Source of the DNA: Prosthecobacter sp. | Lineage (GTDB): Bacteria; Verrucomicrobiota; Verrucomicrobiia; Verrucomicrobiales; Verrucomicrobiaceae | NCBI RefSeq assembly: GCF_014879935.1 | Contig: NZ_JACSRD010000195.1 | Span: 1-59,723 of the forward strand | Reading direction: 5' to 3' | DNA: 59,723 nucleotides | Shown here: positions 8,447 to 18,695 of the stretch, in pieces | Layout of the letters: every line of letters begins with the position of its first letter | Numbering within the stretch: position 1 is the first letter of the stretch | Made by a program: the position numbers and the translations under genes | The notes under the pieces: model-generated | Told to the model about the DNA's origin: nothing | Databases searched by the model: none | The model's input: only the letters and a program-made list of their open reading frames with translations

Positions 8447-9106
8447 ATGAAAACACACCTCGCCACGCTCCTCTGCATCGCCATCACCTCGTTGAGCCAG
8501 GCGGAACCCCCGGCCATGCTTGGCACCATGCCACTCATCTTCAGCGAGGATTTCGACAAGGGCTTTGACCGCTGGGAGGTTCTGGACCCGCAGACCTGGA
8601 CGCATCGCGTGATCGATGGGAATGCCGTCTTCGGGATCAATCAGCGTGAGAGCTCCTACAAACCGCCGTATCGCAGTCCGTTTCACATCGCCTTGATCAA
8701 GGATGTCTCGGTGGCGGACTTCGTGCTCTCCTTCCGTGTGCGCAGCACGAAGGACACCGGCAACCACCGCGACTGCTGCATCATCTTCAACCACCAGGAC
8801 GCCGCCAACTTCTACTACGCCCACCTCGGCGCGAAACCGGACCCGAACAGCGGCCAGATCATGATCGTGAAAAACGCGCCACGCACGCCGATCACCCGGA
8901 ACACGAAAAACGTGCCATGGACCGACGGCTGGCATCAGGTCAAAGTCGTGCGCGATTCAACGAAGGGCAGCATCGAGGTCTTTTTCGATGACATGACGAC
9001 CCCGCAGCTCAGCGCCAACGACAAGACCTTCGGCAAAGGCCGCATCGGCATCGGTTCGTTCGATGACATGGACGACTTCGACGACGTGCGGCTCCATGGG
9101 AAGTGA
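8447..9106 (+). CDS. Secreted DUF1080/concanavalin-like domain protein
   Basis: The 219-residue protein starts at ATG 8447, which begins a normal signal peptide (MKTHLATLLCIAITSLSQAE). The mature part, with LIFSEDFDKGFDRWEVLDPQ, HRDCCIIFNHQDAANFYYAH, DGWHQVKVVRDSTKG and GRIGIGSFDDMDDFDDVRL, looks like a jelly-roll DUF1080/LamG-type domain that binds or hydrolyses glycosides. In-frame codons upstream remain open from 8319, but they lack a good start and a signal peptide, so I excluded them. It is one of a series of exported carbohydrate-related proteins here. Enzymatic activity is not established. Confidence 0.7.
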   Translation: MKTHLATLLCIAITSLSQAEPPAMLGTMPLIFSEDFDKGFDRWEVLDPQTWTHRVIDGNAVFGINQRESSYKPPYRSPFHIALIKDVSVADFVLSFRVRSTKDTGNHRDCCIIFNHQDAANFYYAHLGAKPDPNSGQIMIVKNAPRTPITRNTKNVPWTDGWHQVKVVRDSTKGSIEVFFDDMTTPQLSANDKTFGKGRIGIGSFDDMDDFDDVRLHGK

Positions 9107-9243
9107 GCAAAGCGAGATGCCGCAATTGTTCGCCCGCAACAGGGTGACCATCCGTCGTGGAACCACGCCACGCGGGCCAGTCGTGAGGAGTTGGAGTTCA
9201 AGTGTTCGTCAGAACCAAGGTTCGCACACGTTTACGTTCGACC

Positions 9244-12200
9244 ATGAATGCGCGCCTTCTGATCTTGCTTGTTGTCCCGGCCCTCGCACTTCAGCTTCGC
9301 GCTGCCGGCTCCTTCCTCGTCGAAAACGGCCAGCCGTTTGCGGAGATCGTGATTTCGGACAATCCGACGCGCATGCAGCGTGTCGCGGCGGCGGAGTTTC
9401 GCACAAATGTGGAGAAGATCAGCGGTGCGCGGCTGCCGATCGTCACGCAGCCGACAGGAAAAGCGGTGAAGGTGTTCATCGGCGAGAGCACGCAGAATCC
9501 GGTGAAGGCGGAGCGATTGAAGGACGGCGCGTATCGCATTCAGTCGGGCGACGACTGGCTGGCGCTCGTCGGTGATGACACGGACTTCGAGCCGACGGAA
9601 CCGTGGGCGAAAAGCAACAGCGACATCCCGCGGGCGCAGGCGGAGTGGGAGAAGATCATCGGCGCGCCGTACGGCATGCCGGGCGGCGGCCTGTATAAAA
9701 ACCGGCTGCGCATTCCCGGCGACACGGGCAAACCCGACGGTGCGACCACGACGCCAAAGGAAACACTCGACATCTGGGGGCTCGATGAACGCGGCAGCTT
9801 CAATGCCGTGACGGCGTTCTTTTCCAAGCTCGGTGCGCGCTGGTATCTGCCGGGCGAACTGGGCGAGGTGATGCCGTCGATGAAGACGATCCCAGTGCCG
9901 AAGATCGATGAGACGGTGCATCCTGACTTCGCGCTGCGGCAGTTCAACTTCCGCTTCAGCACGGCGCGTTATGACAACGCCATGTGGGTCATGCATCTCG
10001 GCACGCGCAGTGACGAGAGCCTGCACATTGCTCACGGCATGGCGGGCATGACGAATCGTGAGGAGGTCTTCGCGAAGAATCCGGACTGGTTCGCGATTTA
10101 CGGCGGCAAGCCGGACTTCCGCCCCGGCGACTCGAAGTGCCAGCTCTGCTACTCGAACGAGGAACTCTTCCGCGAGACTGTGCTTTACGCCCGTGCGCTG
10201 CTCGACACGTATCATTTCAAGACGGTGTCGATCATGCCGCCGGACGGCTACACCGCGATCTGCCAGTGCGAGAAGTGCAAGGGCAAGGATTCGCCCGAGC
10301 GCAACGAGCGCGGCCTGCTGAGCGATCATGTGTGGGACTTCGTCAATCGCGTGGCGAAGGAGATCGCGAAGACGCATCCTCAGGCGAAGGTGCTGAACTG
10401 TGCGTATGGCGTTTACACGCTGCCGCCGCTGAAGATCGACAAGCTGGAGCCGAATGTGCAGGTCTGCATCGTCGGCGGCCGTCGTCCGATCAACAAAGGC
10501 GGTGTGAAAGGCGAGGGTGAGTCCGCGCCGGAGGCCTTGCGTGCCGCGTGGACGAAGAAGACGGACAATCCGCTGCTCATTTTCGAAAACTATCCCTTCA
10601 CCGATCGCGGCTGGTATCTGCCGAGCTACGCCGCGCACTCGCTCGTGAACAGCGTGAACGCCACGAAGGGCATCTCCGCTGGCGAAGACATCTGGCTGAG
10701 CGTGCGGCAGGATTTCGACACCGTGGGCGTCGGGTTCAATCACTTCCTCGTCTATTTCACCGCCCGCGCCTACTGGGGCGGCAAGAACGTGGATGCGGAC
10801 GCGATGCTGCGCGAATACTGCCGCCTGTTTTACGGTCCCGCCGAGCAGGAGATGCTCGCGTTCTTCAACTACAGCGAACAGAACTGGGTCGCGATGGAGG
10901 AGGACAAGGCGAAGGCCGATGAAGCACTCGCGCTTTTTGAAAAGGCGAAAGCCAAAGTCCGTAGCAGAAGTCGTGAGACTTCCGACAACGCGCCCGCCAT
11001 CGGGGAAGACTCACGTCTTCCTCTACAAACCTACGCCGCACGCATCGCCCTCACCGATGATTACTTGAAGGGTCTGCGCATGAAGACCGAGCAGCTCGGC
11101 CAGAAGCGTGGCCCTGTGCCGGCAGTGCGTCTCGTCGGCGATGCGCATGACATCGTCATCGATGGCAAGCTCGATGACAAATACTGGCAGAAGTGTCCCG
11201 TCGCGGCGACGGGCAAGTTCCGCGAGCTGCAGACCGGCGGCACGCCCGTCTTTGGCACGTCGTTCAAGGCCGGGTGGCAGGGCGGTAATCTCTACTTCGC
11301 GATTCGCTGTGACGAACATCCCGGCGAGAAGCCGAACATCGCCTCCACGCGCGATGGCGACCAGGCGCTCTGGCATGGCGATGCGATTGAGATCGAGCTC
11401 GCCACCGAAACGCACTCCTATTATCAGATCGCCGTCAGTCCCGCCGGTCACATCGTCGATCTCGACCGCGGAGCGCCGAAGGGCCAGTGGTTCGGCTGGG
11501 ATTCGAAGGCGGAGGTCGCCACGCACATCGCCGACGATCACTGGACCGTCGAGATTCGCTTTCCAGTCACCGCCGATGAAAACGATCCGCTGCATCAGGT
11601 CATCGGCCGTCATCCCACGCAGAGCCTGCCGTGGCACATCAATCTCTGCCGCCAGCGCATCCGTGAGGACGGCCAGGAGCTCAGCGCCCTCTCGCCCACC
11701 GGCACCAGCGGCTTCCATGAGCCGATGAAGTTCGCGCACTTCTACGACGGCCGCTCGCATCAGTTCGAGGCCGATCCCACCGTCACCGATTTCGTCATCG
11801 GCTTCCGTCAGGCCGCGCAGAAGCGCAAGTCCGAGGCCTTCCTCGCGCTCGCAGACATGGAAAAGATCACCGACCTGCAAAAATCCGCCGCGCTGGAACA
11901 GGCCGCGTTTTATTCCCGCGGCGCTGCCGATGCGATCATCGAGCGCATTCCGCTCGAACCCGTGAAGAAGACCGCGCAGATGCAAAGCCTCCTCGCCAAC
12001 GCGAAAGCGCCTGATGTGGTGAAGCAGTTCGCCGCCGAAGATTTCACGAAGTGGCCCTTCTGGAAGCGTGGCGATGGTTTGCATCATCGCGGCCGCGCTC
12101 AGTTCATCGTCAAAAACGGCCCGCAAGCCGAAGCCGATCTCAGCGCCGCTTTGGACTGGATCGGCGATCTCCGAGTCCGCGAGTCAGCGATGCTCGTCCT

Positions 12201-12462
12201 CGCCCAAAACCGCGAAAACAACCTCAAAGACGACGCCAAGGCCCTCGAAGCCTACGAAGCCATCCTCGAAGGCAAAACCCGCCTCGGCGGTGCCGACGAA
12301 TATTCCGCCCTGCAAGGCATCGCCCGCATCCAAACGCGTCGCGGGCAGTTTGAAGAGGCTTTGAAGACCCTCGATCGCGCCCAACCCGATAAACTCCAAG
12401 GCGTCTGGAAGACGAACTTCGACAAATCCATTGAAGCTGTCAAAAAGGCGCAAGGACAGTAA
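9244..12462 (+). CDS. DUF4838 domain protein with C-terminal CBM9-like domain
   Basis: The product is 1072 residues from ATG 9244, which gives a signal peptide (MNARLLILLVVPALALQL); an upstream GTG adds only basic residues. Residues about 20-120 resemble the alpha-glucuronidase-type N-terminal domain. The DUF4838 core follows, with the family's Cys pairs at about 299-302 (CQLC) and 340-345 (CQCEKC). At about 628-830 lies a CBM9-like domain (DIVIDGKLDDKYWQKCP, LWHGDAIEIELATE). The last 200 residues are helical and TPR-like. It probably acts on plant or algal polysaccharides in the periplasm. A 66-bp in-frame repeat element adds about 22 residues near position 573. Confidence 0.85.
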   Translation: MNARLLILLVVPALALQLRAAGSFLVENGQPFAEIVISDNPTRMQRVAAAEFRTNVEKISGARLPIVTQPTGKAVKVFIGESTQNPVKAERLKDGAYRIQSGDDWLALVGDDTDFEPTEPWAKSNSDIPRAQAEWEKIIGAPYGMPGGGLYKNRLRIPGDTGKPDGATTTPKETLDIWGLDERGSFNAVTAFFSKLGARWYLPGELGEVMPSMKTIPVPKIDETVHPDFALRQFNFRFSTARYDNAMWVMHLGTRSDESLHIAHGMAGMTNREEVFAKNPDWFAIYGGKPDFRPGDSKCQLCYSNEELFRETVLYARALLDTYHFKTVSIMPPDGYTAICQCEKCKGKDSPERNERGLLSDHVWDFVNRVAKEIAKTHPQAKVLNCAYGVYTLPPLKIDKLEPNVQVCIVGGRRPINKGGVKGEGESAPEALRAAWTKKTDNPLLIFENYPFTDRGWYLPSYAAHSLVNSVNATKGISAGEDIWLSVRQDFDTVGVGFNHFLVYFTARAYWGGKNVDADAMLREYCRLFYGPAEQEMLAFFNYSEQNWVAMEEDKAKADEALALFEKAKAKVRSRSRETSDNAPAIGEDSRLPLQTYAARIALTDDYLKGLRMKTEQLGQKRGPVPAVRLVGDAHDIVIDGKLDDKYWQKCPVAATGKFRELQTGGTPVFGTSFKAGWQGGNLYFAIRCDEHPGEKPNIASTRDGDQALWHGDAIEIELATETHSYYQIAVSPAGHIVDLDRGAPKGQWFGWDSKAEVATHIADDHWTVEIRFPVTADENDPLHQVIGRHPTQSLPWHINLCRQRIREDGQELSALSPTGTSGFHEPMKFAHFYDGRSHQFEADPTVTDFVIGFRQAAQKRKSEAFLALADMEKITDLQKSAALEQAAFYSRGAADAIIERIPLEPVKKTAQMQSLLANAKAPDVVKQFAAEDFTKWPFWKRGDGLHHRGRAQFIVKNGPQAEADLSAALDWIGDLRVRESAMLVLAQNRENNLKDDAKALEAYEAILEGKTRLGGADEYSALQGIARIQTRRGQFEEALKTLDRAQPDKLQGVWKTNFDKSIEAVKKAQGQ
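10961..11026. repeat. REP/BIME-like inverted pair inserted in frame in DUF4838 gene
   Basis: The segment runs from GTAG to CTAC. It contains two hairpins, GAAGTC-GTGA-GACTTC and GGAAGAC-TCAC-GTCTTCC. Each half is nearly the reverse complement of the other, as in bacterial interspersed mosaic elements made of two inverted REP units. The 66 bases equal 22 codons, so the host reading frame stays open. Confidence 0.65.
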
Positions 12463-12489
12463 GGGCGCAGTTGCCAACCGTTGTGGTCA

Positions 12490-12512
12490 AAAAGGTGCTC
12501 TCGCCACCTTTT
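12490..12512. terminator. A/T-flanked hairpin between DUF4838 and icd genes
   Basis: AAAAGGTG (12490-12497) and CACCTTTT (12505-12512) form a perfect 8-bp stem with a 7-base loop, 27 bases after the DUF4838 stop. The U-rich end of the stem could work as a weak intrinsic terminator. The remaining 135 bases before icd show TTGACC-type -35 words but no matching -10 sequence. Confidence 0.45.
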
Positions 12513-12590
12513 GCGCAGCCCCGCGCCCATTTTTGACCTTTTGGGGCCATTGACGCACTGCACTTGACCTTCCAACGCGAAGCATCTTGA

Positions 12591-14846
<2,256 letters not shown>

Positions 14847-14850
14847 GGGC

Positions 14851-15723
14851 TTACGCAGATAGTGCCGTGTGCCCTAGGTCCATCGGTTTCAACAAGAAGA
14901 AAACTTGGCGGGTCGAATCGAATCCCTCGACATAGAATCGCCTAAGTTCTCCAGTAGTTGTTGTCAGGTGAACCACGTCCATCAGGGAAAAGACGTTCTT
15001 GGGACGGTTTTCCACAAACCAAGAATCTGGGCTGAAAACCTGCGGCCACCTAATGGAGCCAATGGCGTTTTTGAATCCTGAAGAGCGAATGAATCGCCGT
15101 GGAGCCAGCCATGCTCGATCATCTTTCTTCAGATCACATACCAAAAGGGCCGCAGTGTGCCCACACTTTTCGGTATAGCGCCTCAACGTTGAGTAATTGC
15201 CAGCGCCGTATCGCTTCGTGAGTTGCCTCACTGGCTCGAAAATGCCGAACCGGATATCCCGCGCATCATTGGTGAATGAATCTGATTGGAAGTGAACTTC
15301 ACTGGCGAAGCAGTTGGCAGCCTTCTCGAACAAATCGTGCGTTTCGTGGTCGAGTTCGTGTTCAGAATCTTCCAGGATTTCGTATGTCATGCGTTGATCC
15401 GGAAGGTAGTCATGCGCGATCTCATGGAGAGCGAGGGACTTGCGGCGGCTGGAATGAAGTGAACGATCCAGATAGATGGTGCGATCTCGGCGGTCCAAGA
15501 ATCCTTGGAGTTTACTCATCGCTTTTTTGATCGCGGCGGGGTCAACACCGTCAGGGATCGGAAGCTCAGTCATGGGCTTCAACTTCAACTTTGCCGCAGA
15601 CACGATGTCCTTAACTGGCGTTGGAAAGGTGCCATATGCAGCCGCCTCTCTCAGCAGTTGATCTGCATGTTTTTGAATATGCGCGATGTCGGCATCAGGC
15701 AGGCTGTAGTCATCCGTTTTCAT
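14851..15723 (-). CDS. ImmA/IrrE family metallopeptidase
   Basis: The 290-residue protein carries the zinc protease signature HEIAH at residues 100-104 (LALHEIAHDYLP). A downstream Glu helix (LFEKAANCFASE, about 131-142) supplies the third ligand. The N-terminal part (DADIAHIQKHADQLL) is the usual helical start. ImmA/IrrE proteins cleave partner XRE repressors to trigger phage-like or stress responses. Its ATG lies inside the last codons of the XRE gene (14-base overlap), so the two are one operon. The 130-residue C-terminal extension (TRRYTEK-type and RRFYVEGFDSTRQVF regions) may be a sensor. The pair faces the ubiquitin-like cassette and is a candidate regulator of it. Confidence 0.85.
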   Translation of the reverse strand: MKTDDYSLPDADIAHIQKHADQLLREAAAYGTFPTPVKDIVSAAKLKLKPMTELPIPDGVDPAAIKKAMSKLQGFLDRRDRTIYLDRSLHSSRRKSLALHEIAHDYLPDQRMTYEILEDSEHELDHETHDLFEKAANCFASEVHFQSDSFTNDARDIRFGIFEPVRQLTKRYGAGNYSTLRRYTEKCGHTAALLVCDLKKDDRAWLAPRRFIRSSGFKNAIGSIRWPQVFSPDSWFVENRPKNVFSLMDVVHLTTTTGELRRFYVEGFDSTRQVFFLLKPMDLGHTALSA

Positions 15724-16108
15724 CGGTTCTGCGGTTTTTCATTTTCAAGAAGGCAATGTACTCGCGCACCTTCTCTTCCTCTTCTCTGGTCAACTCCACA
15801 TCCGCGAGAGTAGACGTGGGTAAAGCGCCTCGACGTTTGGTTTCATTTCCGGTCGTTGCCTTTAGGTGCCCGGCTAGCTCCATCAGGTGTTGATAAGGCG
15901 CCTTGTAGCCGGTGGCAATTTTTTGGAGGATAGCGGGCGATGGTGATTTTATTCGACCTGTCTCGATCTGATTGATGTAGGCATTTGAAACCCCAGAAGC
16001 GTCCTCGGCTTCACGGAGGCTCATGCCAAGTGCGTTTCTGGTGTCCCAAAGGTACGAGCCAAGGGCACCACGTTGGCTTGCAGTCGGTTGGATGGGCGGG
16101 GAAGGCAT
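15710..16108 (-). CDS. XRE family transcriptional regulator
   Basis: From ATG 16108 the protein is 132 residues. A helix-turn-helix domain at about 17-70 (GSYLWDTRNALGMSLREAED, SGVSNAYINQIETGR) is followed by a helical tail ending EEEKVREYIAFLKMKNR. A longer frame up to 16243 would run across the divergent promoter region and into the neighbouring start, so the short form is preferred. It is translationally coupled to the ImmA-type protease gene, the standard repressor/antirepressor arrangement. The divergent 118-base gap holds a palindrome and a direct repeat that could be its operators, suggesting control of both itself and the ubiquitin-like cassette. Confidence 0.82.
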   Translation of the reverse strand: MPSPPIQPTASQRGALGSYLWDTRNALGMSLREAEDASGVSNAYINQIETGRIKSPSPAILQKIATGYKAPYQHLMELAGHLKATTGNETKRRGALPTSTLADVELTREEEEKVREYIAFLKMKNRRTDENG

Positions 16109-16141
16109 CTGTCCGGAAACTAGCTGATCTGCTAAATCTAT

Positions 16142-16196
16142 CAAGCGTGTTAAATTTTCCTTGCACACTTCGACAAGCGCGCTTAAAACTTTAAGC
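16142..16196. promoter_or_regulatory. Divergent promoter/operator region between XRE and ubiquitin-like operon
   Basis: CAAGCGTGTTAAA (16142-16154) and CAAGCGCGCTTAAA (16174-16187) are imperfect direct repeats 32 bases apart, about three helical turns. GCTTAAA-AC-TTTAAGC (16181-16196) is a palindrome. A weak rightward promoter, TTGCAC (16161-16166), 17 bases, TAAAAC (16184-16189), would have its -10 covered by the palindrome. This suits repression by the adjacent XRE protein. Confidence 0.45.
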
Positions 16197-16226
16197 AGCA
16201 GAGGACAACCCCCTCTCATTCTCAAA

Positions 16227-16547
16227 ATGAAAGACCCAGACAAACATCATATCCCCGAAGACGAAATCGAAGACCTCGAAGTCTGCTGCCGTGAAGGCCG
16301 CGCACCCCGCTGCGACCGCCACTACCGCATCAAGGTCGACAAAGAACCCTACGTGAGCCCCGTCAGCTTCATGACCGGCCGCCAGATTCTGGAACTCGCT
16401 GGCAAATGCGAGCCCGATAAATGGAAGCTCCGCCAGAAGTTCGCTTCTGGTGAACTCAAGAAAATCGGACTGGACGACAAAGTCGATTTCACCACACCCG
16501 GCGTGGAGAAGTTCCTCACCCTCCCGTGTGACCAAACCGAAGGTTAA
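16227..16547 (+). CDS. Ubiquitin-like protein (multiubiquitin-domain family, single domain)
   Basis: The 106-residue protein starts at ATG 16227. A charged N-terminal tail (about residues 1-32, Cys-rich around 20-29) precedes one beta-grasp domain of the bacterial multiubiquitin type: HYRIKVDKEPY, FMTGRQILELAGKCEP, and KKIGLDDKVDFTTPGVEKF. It ends LPCDQTEG, so the last residue is Gly, as expected for a protein adenylated at its C-terminus, but there is no Gly-Gly. Most relatives carry several tandem domains; this one has a single copy. It is the first gene of a cassette with E2-like, JAB-E1, DUF6527 and YjzC-like genes, so it should be the modifier attached to targets. Confidence 0.82.
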   Translation: MKDPDKHHIPEDEIEDLEVCCREGRAPRCDRHYRIKVDKEPYVSPVSFMTGRQILELAGKCEPDKWKLRQKFASGELKKIGLDDKVDFTTPGVEKFLTLPCDQTEG

Positions 16548-16553
16548 GCCGCC

Positions 16554-16955
16554 ATGCGCCGAGAATTTCAACTTCCTGAGAGGGACGTGAAGTTCCTCGA
16601 TTCTACCGGCAGGCCTTGGGAAACCATAGGCCTGCCGGGCAAGCGGTATGTGTTGATCCACGGTTATCCGGTGCCCTCCGGCTACAACATCCCGGAGGTC
16701 ATCACGGCACTCAAGATCGACCCAGGCTATGACGACGCTCAAATCGACATGGCCTATTTTTTCCCGGCTCTCGTCCGGCAGGATGGCAAAACCATCAACA
16801 ACCTCACACACGAGACCATCGATGGCCAGATCTACCAGCGCTGGTCACGCCACCGGACTCCGGCCAATCCCTGGCGGCCAGGTGAAGACTACATCGGCAG
16901 CCATATGGCCCTCGTGGATGATTGGCTCGAACGTGAATTCCGACTCAAACCATGA
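16554..16955 (+). CDS. E2-like (prokaryotic E2 family E) protein lacking cysteine
   Basis: The 133-residue protein fits the prokaryotic E2/UBC family E associated with multiubiquitin genes. YVLIHGYPVPSGYNIPEVIT and IDPGYDDAQIDMAYFFPALV give the core strands, and YQRWSRHRTPANPWRPGEDY (about 94-113) holds the conserved Trp-Ser-Arg-His and Asp, followed by a C-terminal helix. There is no cysteine anywhere in the sequence, so it cannot form the thioester used by classical E2 enzymes. Ser98 and His100 of WSRH are candidates for a different role. The gene starts 6 bases after the modifier gene and overlaps the E1 gene by ATGA. Whether it transfers the modifier or only scaffolds is unknown. Confidence 0.8.
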   Translation: MRREFQLPERDVKFLDSTGRPWETIGLPGKRYVLIHGYPVPSGYNIPEVITALKIDPGYDDAQIDMAYFFPALVRQDGKTINNLTHETIDGQIYQRWSRHRTPANPWRPGEDYIGSHMALVDDWLEREFRLKP

Positions 16956-18319
16956 ACTACACTTTGAAACTCAGCGGCTACCAACATGCCGCGCTCCAGT
17001 CCCACCTGCTCCAAGATGCCAACGAAGCTGCGGCAATCGTTCTCTGCGGCCGGTGTGTCACTGACTCTCAAACCATTCTGATCGGCCAAAAAGTGGTCCC
17101 CATACCACTCGAAGCCTGTGTCGTTCGCCACCCCGACTTTCTCCACTGGCGCACCGATGCCGTCGAAGCTGCATTCGAAGAAGCTGCTTCAAAAGGCCTG
17201 TCGGTTCTCAAGATTCACAGTCATCCAGGAGGTTACGCGGACTTTTCGCGCACGGATGACGCATCAGACAAGGAACTGTTTCCCTCGCTGTATGGCTGGA
17301 CGGATGGCCCGCACGCCAGCGCTGTCATGCTGCCGGACGGGAGCATCTTTGGACGCCATGTGAGTGACAAAGGACGCTTTACACCGATTCGCCGGGTCGC
17401 GGTGGCTGGTGATGATGTTCGCATCTGGGACCACGAGACCCACATTGGCGAAGTGCCGACGACTGCGAACCGTCACGCCCGAGCATTCGGCGCTGCAACG
17501 ACCTTGCTGCTGAAACGACTCAAGATTGCCGTGGTCGGGTGCTCCGGCACGGGATCAGTCGTGATCGAACAACTCGGACGTCTCCAGGTAGGTGAACTCA
17601 TTCTAATCGACCCTGATTGCGCTGAGGACGTGAACTCGAATCGCATCATCGGGCTCACAGCAGAAGATGTGGAGTGCCGTCGCCCTAAGGTCGAAGTGCT
17701 CAAGCGCTCCGTCGAAGCGATGGGACTGGGCACTCGTGTGACGGCCTTGCCACGCGATGTGATGAATCCAGATGCCATCAAGGCTGTGGCAGAATGTGAT
17801 CTGGTTTTCGGGTGCATGGACAGCGCTTCCGGCCGTCACGTCTTAAACAAACTCGCGGCGACTTATTGCCTGCCCTACATCGACGTTGGAGTGCGTCTCG
17901 TCGCAGATGGTTCTGGGAGCATTTCGCATGTTTGTGGCTCGGTGAACTACCTTCAGCCAGGTGGTTCAAGCCTTCTCAGCCGTGGGCTTTACACCCTTCA
18001 AGACTTTGAAGCCGAAATGCTCAAAAAGGGCGATCCCGAAGCCTACAAAGCCCGTCTCGCGGAGAAGTACATCAAAGGTGTTCAGGAAAGTCGTCCTGCT
18101 GTCATTAGTGTGAACACAGTTTACGCAGGGTTAGCCGTCACGGAGATGCTCGCACGCCTGCATCCATTCCGAGATGACCCGAATGGCCGCTACGCCTCAA
18201 CCTGTCTGAGTCTGAACGGAACGTTCGTCGAATGCTCTTCGGACGGTCAGCCCTGCCCAGTAATCAACCGCCATGCCGGCAAAGGAGACATGGAACCTCT
18301 ACTCGGACTGCAAAGCTAA
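16952..18319 (+). CDS. JAB deubiquitinase-like / E1-like ThiF fusion protein
   Basis: The 455-residue protein joins two domains. The N-terminal JAB/MPN domain (about 1-145) has Glu25 and an intact JAMM signature, H89-S-H91-P with Ser99 and Asp102, so it should be a zinc peptidase that processes or removes the modifier. The C-terminal E1-like domain (about 175-455) has the nucleotide loop GCSGTG (196-201), Asp220, NSNR (228-231), Lys246 and Asp290, all expected for C-terminal adenylation. The zinc motifs of MoeB/ThiF are eroded: S-S-L-L-S at 339-343 replaces CxxC, and CPVI at 435-438 keeps one Cys. No cysteine lies between 329 and 417; Ser380 sits where ThiF has its reactive Cys. Confidence 0.88.
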   Translation: MNYTLKLSGYQHAALQSHLLQDANEAAAIVLCGRCVTDSQTILIGQKVVPIPLEACVVRHPDFLHWRTDAVEAAFEEAASKGLSVLKIHSHPGGYADFSRTDDASDKELFPSLYGWTDGPHASAVMLPDGSIFGRHVSDKGRFTPIRRVAVAGDDVRIWDHETHIGEVPTTANRHARAFGAATTLLLKRLKIAVVGCSGTGSVVIEQLGRLQVGELILIDPDCAEDVNSNRIIGLTAEDVECRRPKVEVLKRSVEAMGLGTRVTALPRDVMNPDAIKAVAECDLVFGCMDSASGRHVLNKLAATYCLPYIDVGVRLVADGSGSISHVCGSVNYLQPGGSSLLSRGLYTLQDFEAEMLKKGDPEAYKARLAEKYIKGVQESRPAVISVNTVYAGLAVTEMLARLHPFRDDPNGRYASTCLSLNGTFVECSSDGQPCPVINRHAGKGDMEPLLGLQS

Positions 18320-18321
18320 GG

Positions 18322-18672
18322 ATGAAAACGATTCGCCGACTTCTGAAACGCTTTTGGCGCTGGGTCATCCCAATGCCGAAGATGGCTTTGGTTTCGGTAG
18401 AGGAGGTTCCCGACCGTCTCAAGAAGCGAGTCGGATATGTGATCGGTGAAAACGGCCACGAATGGCATGTCGTCATGAGCTGCCCCTGTGGATGTTGCGA
18501 ACCGATCTATCTCAATTTGCTTCCTGATGACTTTCCTCGCTGGGAACTGACGCGTCACCGCGATCAGACCTTTTCTCTTTTTCCCTCCGTGTGGCGCACC
18601 ACCGGATGCCGAAGCCATTTCTTTGTCCGTCGTAGCCGCATCGAGTGGTGTGGACCCACGATCCGACACTGA
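18322..18672 (+). CDS. DUF6527 family protein of ubiquitin-like cassette
   Basis: The 116-residue protein starts at ATG 18322, two bases after the E1 stop. A basic N-terminal helix leads to VGYVIGENGHEWHVVMSCPC, then the Cys cluster 54-59 (C-x-C-x-C-C). LFPSVWRTTGCRSHFFVR and IEWC follow, so Cys96, His99 and Cys110 complete a probable zinc site. This pattern is typical of DUF6527 proteins, which travel with bacterial E2/E1/ubiquitin-like genes. A role in maturing or removing the modifier is plausible because other components lack extra activities, but it is not shown by the sequence. Confidence 0.78.
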   Translation: MKTIRRLLKRFWRWVIPMPKMALVSVEEVPDRLKKRVGYVIGENGHEWHVVMSCPCGCCEPIYLNLLPDDFPRWELTRHRDQTFSLFPSVWRTTGCRSHFFVRRSRIEWCGPTIRH

Positions 18673-18695
18673 ACAACCCAAACCTGATGCATCCT

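Noticed and set aside
16108-16243. Longer N-terminus of the XRE regulator
   Set aside because: It would overlap the divergent promoter and the first codons of the ubiquitin-like gene, and the residues added do not look like part of the domain.
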